Notes: a model not told the origin generated them from the letters alone. Numbered from the stretch's first letter, positions 14,671 to 21,178 are shown. The stretch is DNA of 23,030 nt from UBA3910 sp002391465 (GCA_030054835.1 JASGVS010000038.1:1-23030), one strand, 5' to 3'. Made by a program: numbers and translations.

Positions 14671-15048
14671 GTGCCTTACTTCGTTTGGTTTGGAATTTTG
14701 GGGCTCCTGCTTCTTGCAGCCGCAGGAGTTGTGATGCTGTTGGTTAAGTGGAAGGACATGATTCATCTGCGCCGCTACCACGCTCCACTAGGCAAGGCGG
14801 CAGCAGTATCCCTTGCAGTCCATGCCCTTTGGGCGAACATTGTCCATCTAGGCCGCGATCACCAGCTTTTGGGGGTAGTAGGTCTGCTCGCCATAGCCGG
14901 AGTCCTGTTTGGTTACTATTCCATCACAAGGGCCAGGAACACAGGGGAGAAAAACTGGCGGCATATTCACTGGCAGGTGGAACTAGGGGCGCTGGTTGTG
15001 GCGGCAGTGCACGGTATCTCGTTTTTGGTGCGGATACTGAACGGATAA
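14671..15048 (+). CDS. Four-helix membrane protein with two H-x13-H pairs, possible di-heme cytochrome b
   Basis: About 125 residues with four hydrophobic segments (roughly 3-25, 42-60, 66-86, 103-123). Two segments carry histidines 14 residues apart: His37/His51 (RYHAPLG to AVHAL) and His100/His114 (IHWQVEL to AVHGI). Pairs of His one helix-length apart on two helices are the pattern that binds two stacked b hemes in ferric-reductase-like and cytochrome-b-like domains. There is no FAD/NAD domain. GTG at 14671 is preferred because GGAGG lies 8 bases before it; ATG 14665 is only 2 bases from that site. It follows the secreted FMN-motif gene, suggesting electron transfer from membrane to that carrier. 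The heme role is inference; a plain membrane protein of unknown function remains possible. Confidence 0.6.
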   Translation: MPYFVWFGILGLLLLAAAGVVMLLVKWKDMIHLRRYHAPLGKAAAVSLAVHALWANIVHLGRDHQLLGVVGLLAIAGVLFGYYSITRARNTGEKNWRHIHWQVELGALVVAAVHGISFLVRILNG

Positions 15049-15059
15049 CACCATAGTAA

Positions 15060-15088
15060 TTGACTAATGCATCCATTGCTGGTATTAT
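15060..15088 (+). promoter_or_regulatory. Orphan sigma-A-like promoter after the membrane gene
   Basis: TTGACT (15060-15065), a 17-base spacer and TATTAT (15083-15088) form a good promoter pointing right, but no plus-strand gene follows; the next gene, ending at 15155, is on the minus strand. Transcription would start near 15095, only six bases before the start of a terminator-like hairpin at 15101. The promoter also overlaps an imperfect inverted repeat (ATTGA...TCAAT with TGCAT...ATGCA). Confidence 0.55.
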
Positions 15089-15094
15089 GCAATC

Positions 15095-15156
15095 AATAGA
15101 ACCCACCACGCCTCTGGCCTCTTGACCATGCGGACCCCGGTGGGTCGTTTTATTTT
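15095..15156 (+). ncRNA. Candidate small RNA of about 60 nt ending in an intrinsic terminator
   Basis: Downstream of the orphan promoter, ACCCACC (15101-15107) pairs with GGTGGGT (15139-15145). Inside, CGC/GCG (15109-15111 with 15130-15132) and TGG/CCA (15115-15117 with 15126-15128) can continue the hairpin. CGTTTTATTTT follows as a T-tract. The unit could be an independent small RNA, or simply the terminator of the upstream membrane gene with a fortuitous promoter. Its 3' end touches the stop codon of the convergent ImmA gene. No known RNA family was recognised. Confidence 0.35.
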
Positions 15157-15907
15157 AGTCATACACCATGTCCTCCAGATTCGAGCCGTAGACTATATCA
15201 CTGCGGAAAGCATCCAGCAATAATTCTTCGTATTTCCCGCTGCTGATCAACGTCCTCTTATTTAACTCTTCCACTAACGCTACATACCTCCCGTACGTGG
15301 TATATTGCTCATCTTCAGGCGTGGGCTTGTACAATGCAGCGTTGTAACCGAGCTTTTTGGCTGTAACTACGATGCTGGTCTTCATTTTCTCCGTTTCCTG
15401 TGCTGTCAGATAACCTTCCTTTTGGAGGCGAACAAGCGTGGTCTGTCGGCTTAAGCCAAAGTGTTGCTCGATGCGGATCACATCCTCAATAGTCAACGGG
15501 GCATTCGCTTTTCCGAGTTTGTCCTCAATGAAACCGAGCAAAGCTTCATATGGTGCAAGCAAAAACGATGCGAATGTATCTGCTTCCCGCTCTTTGTCGC
15601 TTCTGGGTTTCATATCGGTGTAGCAGACTTTCAGTGAAAACTCGTCGTCATAGAACAAATGGTACAACTCATGGGCGGCGGTAAAACGTTGACGTCCCTG
15701 TGATTGGGTAGAATTGATTCCCATCAGCATGACGTCATCAGTCTGGATAGAAATGCCACTGATTCGCTCACCCATGGGGAAAAACGCAATTGTCATATTT
15801 TCATTGCTACTGATGAGCCGAAATATGTCCATGGGTGAGTACGGGTCCTCGCCCAGCCGTTGTCGCAATCTAATTGCCTCTGCATTTAGTTGCATGTCTG
15901 TTTTCAC
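15155..15907 (-). CDS. ImmA/IrrE family metallo-endopeptidase
   Basis: A 250-residue protein with the zinc-protease motif HELYH (residues 79-83, in RFTAAHELYHLFYDD) and a downstream EREADTFASFLL helix supplying the third ligand, as in the ImmA/IrrE (COG2856) family. A second half of about 110 residues (LSRQTTLVRLQKEGYLT...) follows the core. These proteases cleave a cognate XRE repressor to induce target genes. The GTG at 15907 is preferred, 9 bases after GGGAGG; a TTG at 15913 is only 3 bases from it. The gene lies 2 bases after the XRE gene, so the two form one operon. No integrase, phage or conjugation genes accompany it here. Confidence 0.9.
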   Translation of the reverse strand: MKTDMQLNAEAIRLRQRLGEDPYSPMDIFRLISSNENMTIAFFPMGERISGISIQTDDVMLMGINSTQSQGRQRFTAAHELYHLFYDDEFSLKVCYTDMKPRSDKEREADTFASFLLAPYEALLGFIEDKLGKANAPLTIEDVIRIEQHFGLSRQTTLVRLQKEGYLTAQETEKMKTSIVVTAKKLGYNAALYKPTPEDEQYTTYGRYVALVEELNKRTLISSGKYEELLLDAFRSDIVYGSNLEDMVYD

Positions 15908-15909
15908 GA

Positions 15910-16242
15910 TCAATCTCCTCCCAACAGTTTCTCCATGTAGCGCAAGTTTAGTGCAAGTCTGTTCATTGTGGCCACAGCATCCAAATCCTCATCTCGAAGC
16001 TCACCTGCGCGCATCGCCACTGGTATAGGTGAAAAAGTGCTGTCGTGATCAACCAGTGTCTCAAGCGTGCAGCCAAATAGTGTCACTGCCTTAGTCAGCA
16101 GGTCTAGGCTGAACTGCCTTTCGTTCTTCTCGAACTTAGAAACGTAACTCTGATCAACGCCCAAATAATTGGCAACCTGCGATTGGGTAAAGCCTGCCGC
16201 TTCGCGCAGCTCCTTAAATCCCGTTCCCAGCTTGTCATACAT
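15910..16242 (-). CDS. XRE family HTH regulator, partner of the ImmA-like protease
   Basis: A 110-residue repressor-like protein. The N-terminal Cro/CI-type helix-turn-helix occupies about residues 6-65 (FKELREAAGFTQSQVANYLGVDQSYVSKFEKNERQFSLDLL), followed by a short C-terminal tail that may be the protease-sensitive part. The ATG at 16242 follows AAGGGGGT. It is the first gene of a two-gene operon with the ImmA-like protease. Its promoter carries two direct repeats expected to be its own binding sites, so negative autoregulation relieved by cleavage is the likely circuit. A DNA-damage or stress response, by analogy with ImmR/ImmA or DdrO/IrrE, is inference. Confidence 0.9.
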   Translation of the reverse strand: MYDKLGTGFKELREAAGFTQSQVANYLGVDQSYVSKFEKNERQFSLDLLTKAVTLFGCTLETLVDHDSTFSPIPVAMRAGELRDEDLDAVATMNRLALNLRYMEKLLGGD

Positions 16243-16257
16243 TATCTAATTACCCCC

Positions 16258-16296
16258 TTGTGTCTATATTCTACCAGTATTGTGTCATATTGTAAA
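16258..16296 (-). promoter_or_regulatory. XRE-ImmA operon promoter with direct-repeat operator
   Basis: Minus-strand -35 TTTACA (16296-16291), 17-base spacer, -10 TAGAAT (16273-16268), start near 16261. The heptamer TTGTGTC (plus-strand reading) occurs at 16280-16286, in the spacer, and at 16258-16264, at the start site. The repeats are 22 bp apart, two helical turns, in the same orientation. The leader is very short, about 20 bases. Confidence 0.7.
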
Positions 16297-16304
16297 GGAG
16301 TTGA

Positions 16305-16390
16305 AGCCAAAAAGATATGACAGGATGATCCGTCGATTCATCGGTTACTGCGAGGATAGTGGCTTTTAAATGTGTGTATTCTTTTTGGCT
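16305..16390. repeat. Long-range inverted repeat in the DUF378 gene leader
   Basis: AGCCAAAAAGA (16305-16315) and TCTTTTTGGCT (16380-16390) are perfect 11-base complements separated by 64 bases. A smaller CGAT/ATCG hairpin (around 16334-16343) lies inside. A weak TTGAAG-N17-GATGAT promoter (16301-16329) overlaps the left arm. It may be a structured leader or the ends of a small element; I cannot decide. Confidence 0.35.
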
Positions 16391-16434
16391 CTAGAGGAAA
16401 TGATAGGATCAAATCACCGCAAGGGGGTTACTTA

Positions 16435-16662
16435 ATGAATTGGTTGTCTAGACTAGCTCTTCTCTTGGTAATTATCGGAGCGCTGAATTGGCTCTTGGTT
16501 GGGCTCTTTGAATGGGATTTAGTTTCAGCTGTTTTTGGTGGGGACGCGATGCGACCATCTTCCATGTTAAGCAGAATTGTCTATTCCTTAGTGGGCCTTT
16601 CTGGGATTTACTGCCTCACTTTCCTCTTCGCCGACCCCAGGGTGGGGGCAGATCAGCACTAA
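16435..16662 (+). CDS. DUF378 family small membrane protein
   Basis: A 75-residue protein with two hydrophobic helices separated by a short polar stretch. The N-terminal ALLLVIIGALNWLLVGLFEWDLV and the later SRIVYSLVGLSGIYCL are the two hallmarks of the DUF378 (YuzA-like) family, which has no established biochemical function. The ATG at 16435 is preceded by CAAGGGGGT; the longer frame from 16372 has no such site and an unlikely N-terminus. It is a single gene ending in a clear terminator. The leader contains an unusual long-range inverted repeat. Confidence 0.9.
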   Translation: MNWLSRLALLLVIIGALNWLLVGLFEWDLVSAVFGGDAMRPSSMLSRIVYSLVGLSGIYCLTFLFADPRVGADQH

Positions 16663-16686
16663 CTATGGAGTAAATCATTGTTTTAT

Positions 16687-16716
16687 ACCTCGGCAGCAGC
16701 CGAGGTTTTTCATTTT
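16687..16716 (+). terminator. Intrinsic terminator of the DUF378 gene
   Basis: A CCTCGGC / GCCGAGG stem (16688-16694 with 16699-16705) with an AGCA loop is followed by TTTTT and a T-rich stretch. A second, weaker inverted repeat, TGGCAGC/GCTGCCA (16739-16745 with 16764-16770), follows with no T-tract; its role is unclear. Confidence 0.9.
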
Positions 16717-16778
16717 CTACCAACCGAGAACTAGACTTTGGCAGCAACTGATCCACCTTTGGGGCTGCCATATCCAAC

Positions 16779-16861
16779 TCTATTTCGAAAAAATTCTAAA
16801 TAGATATTGCCAGCACGGTTGTTCACGTGATAAAATCTATTTAGAAAAACTTCTAAATAGA
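16779..16861 (+). promoter_or_regulatory. Promoter of the sdpR-sdpI-like operon flanked by two 26-bp operators
   Basis: Two near-identical inverted repeats with 11-base arms and a 4-base centre: TCTATTTCGAA / TTCTAAATAGA at 16779-16804 (one mismatch) and TCTATTTAGAA / TTCTAAATAGA at 16836-16861 (perfect). Their centres are 57 bp apart. Between them is a possible promoter TTGCCA (16807-16812), 18-base spacer, TAAAAT (16831-16836), with the start inside the second operator. An alternative TTGTTC/TAGAAA pair 12 bases downstream is also possible. ArsR-type autorepression is the natural reading. Confidence 0.8.
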
Positions 16862-16874
16862 GGGGTGAACTACG

Positions 16875-17156
16875 GTGAGTTTTCCAGAGACCTTCAAGGC
16901 ATTGGCTGATCCCATTCGGCGCCAAATACTGGTTCTGCTCAAAGGGGGGCGGCTCTCAGCCGGCGAGATAGGCCAGCATTTTGACATTTCTGGAGCAACC
17001 ATATCTTACCACCTCTCCCAGCTGAAGAAAGCCAATTTGATTTTCGAGACCAGGTGCAAAAACTATGTTTTTTACGAGCTGAATATATCAGTGTTTGAAG
17101 AGATAATGCTCTGGTTAGCTCAATTCCAGGGAGGGAAAGCCCATGAAACTAACTGA
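16875..17156 (+). CDS. sdpR: ArsR family repressor, SdpR-like
   Basis: A 93-residue winged-helix repressor. TFKALADPIRRQILVLLKGGRLSAGEIGQHFDISGATISYHLSQLKKANLI follows closely the layout of Bacillus subtilis SdpR, and no metal-binding cysteine pair (CxC) is present, so metal sensing is unlikely. The GTG at 16875 lies 6 bases after AGGGGTGA. The coding region overlaps the start of the SdpI-like gene by 14 bases. In B. subtilis SdpR represses sdpRI and is captured at the membrane by toxin-bound SdpI. The duplicated operator upstream fits autorepression. The gene symbol is by similarity of sequence and gene order. Confidence 0.88.
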   Translation: MSFPETFKALADPIRRQILVLLKGGRLSAGEIGQHFDISGATISYHLSQLKKANLIFETRCKNYVFYELNISVFEEIMLWLAQFQGGKAHETN

Positions 17157-17811
17157 AAAGCAAAGAACCCTACTTTTGACGTCGCTCGTTTGCCTCCTAC
17201 CGTTGGTCATGTCCGTTGTAGTTTATAAGGACCTGCCCGATAGGGTAGCTATCCATTGGGACAGTTCGGGCAAGCCGGATAACTTTGCCTCCAAGGCGTT
17301 TGCCGCCTTTGGGCTGCCTTTTGTCATGTTTGGCCTTAATGTTTTTTCCAAGTTATATCTGCTCAACGATCCGAAACGGGAGAATATATCTCAGGCTGCA
17401 CAGCTGGTGGCCAACTGGCTGCCGCCGCTGCTTTCAGTCATCCTTGTACCGGTCACGCTTCTGGTCGCCTTGGGTCGGGATATTCAGATTGCCCTAGTGG
17501 CAAAGCTGATTTTAGGGGTCACATTGATCCTAGTAGGCAACTACCTGCCTAAAAGCAGGCAGAATTACACGGTGGGCATTAAAATCCCCTGGACATTGGC
17601 GGATGTGGACAATTGGAACAAGACCCACCGCTTTGCCGGCTATCTGTACATTGCATCAGGTTTTGTTTTGTTGGGGGAGGCATTCATACCCGGAGGTATC
17701 AGGTTTTTTGACGGGCCCGGCCTAACAGTTAGCCTTGCGCTCGTATTGGCAATAGCACCTAGTTTATATTCTTACTGGCTCTTCAAAAAGAGCCAGGGAA
17801 AAGCGGGGTAA
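17143..17811 (+). CDS. sdpI: SdpI family immunity / signal-transducing membrane protein
   Basis: A 222-residue protein with about six membrane helices. An N-terminal DUF1648-like part (YKDLPDRVAIHWDSSGKPDNF) is followed by the SdpI signature GNYLPKSRQNYTVGIKIPWTLADVDNWNKTHRFAGYLY. SdpI protects Bacillus against the SdpC killing peptide and relays its presence by binding SdpR. No sdpA, sdpB or sdpC toxin gene is in the window, so this is an orphan immunity module or a sensor of foreign toxin. It overlaps the SdpR gene by 14 bases and is followed at 40 bases by a secreted hydrolase gene on the same probable transcript. Confidence 0.92.
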   Translation: MKLTEKQRTLLLTSLVCLLPLVMSVVVYKDLPDRVAIHWDSSGKPDNFASKAFAAFGLPFVMFGLNVFSKLYLLNDPKRENISQAAQLVANWLPPLLSVILVPVTLLVALGRDIQIALVAKLILGVTLILVGNYLPKSRQNYTVGIKIPWTLADVDNWNKTHRFAGYLYIASGFVLLGEAFIPGGIRFFDGPGLTVSLALVLAIAPSLYSYWLFKKSQGKAG

Positions 17812-17851
17812 GAGAGAATTATTCTGCGAGAAAACTGAGAGGAGTAAATGA

Positions 17852-19288
17852 ATGAAAAGAAGCTTACATGTAGTATTGGCAGCAGCGTTAATTCTGGTAG
17901 TCTCCAATCTTGCCTTTGCCCAAAGCGCCGGCTTTGATCTTGCTGGAACCTGGGCAGGTTCGTTAGAGCTACCAGGCAGTGAGTTGGGAATGGTCTTTCA
18001 CGTAAGTCAAGATGAAAATGGCGTCTGGCAGGGGACGCTAGATGTTCCAGCACAAGGAGCCTTTGGTATACCCGTCAGCCAGGTGACAGTAGAAGATGGT
18101 ACCGTCGTATTTGATGTGTCCCTCATTGCGGGAGTGTATTCCGGCAGCTTTAATCTTGTAACCCAGGCGATAGACGGTATCTGGGCCCAGAGCGGTATGC
18201 AGATTCCCTTAGTTTTGGAGAAAAGCGTAGAAGTATCTGCCGGACCTGCTCGTCCCCAGGAACCCCAGCCTCCCTATCCTTACCGGGAAATCGAGGTTAG
18301 GTATCCAAATGAGGTGGACGGCATTGAACTGGCGGGCACCCTCACTTTGCCTGAAGGAGATGGGCCTTTCCCAGTTGCACTTTTGATCAGCGGTTCGGGG
18401 CCGCAGGATCGCAACGAAGAGATTATGGGCCACAAACCTTTCTTAGTCCTAGCCGATTACCTCACCAGAAGAGGCGTGGCAGTTCTCCGGTTTGACGATC
18501 GGGGTGTAGGTGAATCGGGCGGTGATTTTGCTTCAGCCACAACTTTGGACTTTACCCGCGACGTTCTGGCAGGCGTGGAATACCTCAAGACTAGACCCGA
18601 GATTGATCCCAATCGTATTGGACTGATCGGCCACAGCGAGGGCGGCCTGATTGCCCCCTTGGCAGCCAGCCAAAGCTCCGATGTGGCGTTTATAGTACTC
18701 ATGGCCGCACCCGGAACTACCGGAGAAGAAATCACCATGCAGCAGGTAGAGCTTCTGCTCAAAGCCAGTAACGTACCGGATTCGGTAATTGCCCAACAGC
18801 TGGAGATGCAAGCCGCGATTTTTGATATAGTGCGCGATGTGCAAGATGTGGAGCAGACAGTGGAAGAGCTGAAAAGCATCCTGCTTGCCCCCTATGCCAC
18901 CCTTTCCGAAGAAGAAAAGGCAGCCTTGGGAGATGTGGAAACACAGGTTATGCTGGAGATCAGCCAACTGCTTTCTCCTTGGTATCAGTTCTTTATGACC
19001 TATGATCCGCAGCCAACCCTGCGGCAGGTAACCTGCCCGGTACTGGCCATCAATGGCAGTAAAGACGTTCAGGTACCGGCAGATCCTAACCTCAAGTTGA
19101 TTGAACAGGCTTTGAAAGAAGCGGGCAATGAGAACGTCACCATTGTGGAGCTGCCCGATCTCAACCACCTGTTCCAAACGGCCCAAACCGGCCTGCCCGA
19201 TGAATATTACTCCATCGAAGAGACCATGTCGCCTGTGGCTTTAGAGGTGATGGGTGATTGGCTGGTTGAAATCACCGGCATTAAGTAA
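17852..19288 (+). CDS. Secreted alpha/beta hydrolase with N-terminal lipocalin-like beta domain
   Basis: A 478-residue exported enzyme. Residues 1-23 form a signal peptide ending AFA. Residues about 26-128 form a beta-rich domain beginning FDLAGTWAGSLELPG and closing with GIWAQSGMQIPLVLEK, of the type often fused before COG1073 hydrolases. The catalytic domain carries LLISGSGPQDR (oxyanion region), GHSEGG with nucleophile Ser262, GSKDVQVPAD with Asp405 and DLNHLFQ with His439. Esterase or peptidase activity on small extracellular substrates is likely; the real substrate is unknown. The ATG at 17852 follows GAGAGGAG. It is probably cotranscribed with the SdpR/SdpI-like pair, a linkage that could mean it acts on a toxin or cell-envelope ester. 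A strong terminator follows. Confidence 0.92.
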   Translation: MKRSLHVVLAAALILVVSNLAFAQSAGFDLAGTWAGSLELPGSELGMVFHVSQDENGVWQGTLDVPAQGAFGIPVSQVTVEDGTVVFDVSLIAGVYSGSFNLVTQAIDGIWAQSGMQIPLVLEKSVEVSAGPARPQEPQPPYPYREIEVRYPNEVDGIELAGTLTLPEGDGPFPVALLISGSGPQDRNEEIMGHKPFLVLADYLTRRGVAVLRFDDRGVGESGGDFASATTLDFTRDVLAGVEYLKTRPEIDPNRIGLIGHSEGGLIAPLAASQSSDVAFIVLMAAPGTTGEEITMQQVELLLKASNVPDSVIAQQLEMQAAIFDIVRDVQDVEQTVEELKSILLAPYATLSEEEKAALGDVETQVMLEISQLLSPWYQFFMTYDPQPTLRQVTCPVLAINGSKDVQVPADPNLKLIEQALKEAGNENVTIVELPDLNHLFQTAQTGLPDEYYSIEETMSPVALEVMGDWLVEITGIK

Positions 19289-19301
19289 AGGATACAATAG
19301 C

Positions 19302-19335
19302 AAGGCCACTTCCGGCGGGAAGTGGCCTTTTTTTC
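19302..19335 (+). terminator. Intrinsic terminator after the secreted hydrolase gene
   Basis: Arms AAGGCCACTTCC (19302-19313) and GGAAGTGGCCTT (19318-19329) with a GGCG loop, then a run of T ending at 19334. It lies between convergent genes. The minus side lacks a good T-tract but the stem could still end the M81 transcript. Confidence 0.9.
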
Positions 19336-20796
19336 TCAGGTAGAATGGAGTAAATACTGACGGGGGTTATAGGGAAAACATCGATCTAACGGGTAGATTG
19401 GTCTGGTAACATTCTTGTAGTTCAGGTCGGCAAACTCCTGATTGGTAAAGCCGGGCGTTAAGGCTAACAACCCGTGGCTGGCAGCAGCCTCGTACTTGGG
19501 ATCCAGGTAACCGCTTTTGAGAATCAAGATGCGGTAGTCCATGACATCTACGTTTAGCCCATTTAGGTCTTGGGGATCGAGCATCATTACCCTAGCCTTG
19601 CTGATAATCACATCGATGCCTCCGGTGTTGATCAGCACTGCAGGCGTCTGTCCCAGCTTGCCCATCGCCTTCAGTGTGGCAGTGACTGTAATGCCCGGAG
19701 CGTTGGGATGGATGGTCAGCCTGCCGAAGCTCAGGGGAAAGGATGATCCGAGTTCCCGTCCTAAACACTCTTCGTAAGCACTCCTATCCGCGATTGCCCC
19801 AAACAAGATGTTGTCCAGTTTTTGTTCCAGACAGACCTGGAGGGGATACACAATGTCCTGGCTTCCTCCTGCGCCGGGGTTATCGCCGCAGTCCGCAATG
19901 CAGACCGGGCCATCTCCTAGGCTTAGGGCAACTGCTAAAGCCTCTGGAAAGGGATAGGCTTCCGTGGTGAAGGTAAACTGATCAAGCCTACTCCAAAACT
20001 CCTCTGCCAGCTCCAAGGCATACCTTTCTGCTAATTGGCTGTCACCTCTCGTTACAACCAGCGCCGCCCCTTGGTTGAAACTCACGTCAACCCAAGGAAA
20101 GCCAAGAAGAAGCGACGAAGACAGCACAGCTGGCTCAGCGTCTGTTTGCTCCAGACGTTTAACAAGGGAAGCCATGGGCTCCTTGGCGCTTTCGGACTGC
20201 TCCCCCGAAACCAAAAGGGGAAGACCTACAGCACACATGGTGGGCTTGTACCCCTCTTTGAGGGCATTTAACAGAAGTTGAGCAGCCTTTGCACCTGTTT
20301 CTTTCGTGTCAACATGGGGTGCAGTACGAAAGGCGACGAAGGCGTCTGCCTTCGCCAGCATTGTTTCTGTTATGGTGGCGTGCATGTCCAGTGAAGCTAC
20401 CAGGGGAATCTCATTGCCGATTTGGGCTCTGATGGCTGTGAGCAGATCCCCTTCCCCATCCCCGATCCCTTCCACCGTCATACTGCCGTGGAGGTGAAGG
20501 CACACTCCGTCAATGTTGGAATACCTGCTCAGCTCCTTTAGGAGCCCAGCTTTCATAGCTTCGTAGGCTTCTAAAGAGACAAGTCCACCGGGTGTTGCCC
20601 GGGCAAAGATGGTCGGCAGCACATTAACCCCCTGGGAACGCATCACCTGGTAGATCCCGTGGAGGGGAGAGTGTCCGCCCGCCTCTAGGCGGGATAGGAT
20701 CTCATGGCCATAAACAGGGGAAAAGTCCTCCAATGTGGTGAGGGCGGGATTAAAGGAATTGGATTCATGGGATAGGCTGCCGATTACGATGTTCAT
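19336..20796 (-). CDS. M81 family metallopeptidase, MlrC-like
   Basis: A 486-residue protein of the MlrC (microcystinase C) family, a zinc peptidase family that cleaves linearised peptides. Its N-terminus MNIVIGSLSHESNSFNP is the hallmark. Other conserved features include HLHGSM, the metal-binding SLDMHATIT, the TAPHVDTKETG region and CGDNPGAGGSQD, followed by a C-terminal half rich in G/A strands. The frame extends upstream to 21000, but the ATG at 20796 follows AAGGAAG at 8 bases and opens with the family hallmark. The gene lies 100 bases downstream of a small lipoprotein gene and is probably transcribed with it. The physiological substrate is not known; small cytoplasmic peptides are likely. 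No signal peptide. Confidence 0.92.
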   Translation of the reverse strand: MNIVIGSLSHESNSFNPALTTLEDFSPVYGHEILSRLEAGGHSPLHGIYQVMRSQGVNVLPTIFARATPGGLVSLEAYEAMKAGLLKELSRYSNIDGVCLHLHGSMTVEGIGDGEGDLLTAIRAQIGNEIPLVASLDMHATITETMLAKADAFVAFRTAPHVDTKETGAKAAQLLLNALKEGYKPTMCAVGLPLLVSGEQSESAKEPMASLVKRLEQTDAEPAVLSSSLLLGFPWVDVSFNQGAALVVTRGDSQLAERYALELAEEFWSRLDQFTFTTEAYPFPEALAVALSLGDGPVCIADCGDNPGAGGSQDIVYPLQVCLEQKLDNILFGAIADRSAYEECLGRELGSSFPLSFGRLTIHPNAPGITVTATLKAMGKLGQTPAVLINTGGIDVIISKARVMMLDPQDLNGLNVDVMDYRILILKSGYLDPKYEAAASHGLLALTPGFTNQEFADLNYKNVTRPIYPLDRCFPYNPRQYLLHST

Positions 20797-20896
20797 ACCT
20801 TCACTTCCTTGACTAAAACTGCAGGCGAGCTGAAAGATCAGTTCAGCCAGCTCATTTTGATATTCAAAACGTGCCGTATCAGGAAAGCCAGATGGC

Positions 20897-21178
20897 TTAT
20901 CCTTTTTTGCGAAAGAGCGAGATACTGCCAAACCCGCTGATAATGGCTGCGTAAAAGCCCAGATCGTACCACCAGCCGCTGTTGAGCACCTCATAAACAC
21001 GGATGTTCTCCTGGAAAAATCCCAGCACTAGTGAAATCGGGGCCACCCAACCGTGCCAAATGCCCCAAAAGAAACCGGCCGGATTCTCCTTCGTATGTGT
21101 TCCATCACCGGGAAAGCAGCCGGTTAGAAGCAGACCGGCGATGACTAACACGAGTAAGGCAAGAACTCTTCTTTTCAT
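20897..21178 (-). CDS. Small lipoprotein/membrane protein with conserved GDGTHT motif
   Basis: A 93-residue protein with a lipoprotein signal (KRRVLALLVLVIAGLLLTGC, lipid-modified Cys21). FPGDGTHTKENPAGFFWGIWHGWVAPISLV follows, then a second hydrophobic segment WWYDLGFYAAIISGFGSISL and a basic end RKKG. I recognise this as a small protein type seen in several anaerobic bacteria, always with the GDGTHT...GFFWGIWHGW stretch, but I know of no assigned function. The ATG at 21178 behind GGAGGAATGGAG is preferred over the longer frame starting at 21199. Its orientation and spacing suggest an operon with the M81 peptidase. Confidence 0.8.
   Translation of the reverse strand: MKRRVLALLVLVIAGLLLTGCFPGDGTHTKENPAGFFWGIWHGWVAPISLVLGFFQENIRVYEVLNSGWWYDLGFYAAIISGFGSISLFRKKG

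Noticed and set aside
14068..14781. Minus-strand open frame of 237 codons over the secreted flavin-motif gene
   Set aside because: It is the antisense shadow of a gene with a signal peptide, promoter, ribosome site and terminator; it has no ribosome site and no recognisable domain.
15155..16242. Prophage or integrative element suggested by the XRE-ImmA pair
   Set aside because: No integrase, excisionase, structural, replication or conjugation gene and no flanking direct repeats were found on either side.
16731..16925. Minus-strand frame of 64 codons across the SdpR promoter
   Set aside because: It overlaps the two operators and the SdpR start; the residues simply reflect the AT-rich palindromes.
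18533..19186. Minus-strand open frame of 217 codons inside the hydrolase gene
   Set aside because: Antisense shadow of a gene with a full catalytic triad; rich in Cys, His and Gln with no domain pattern.
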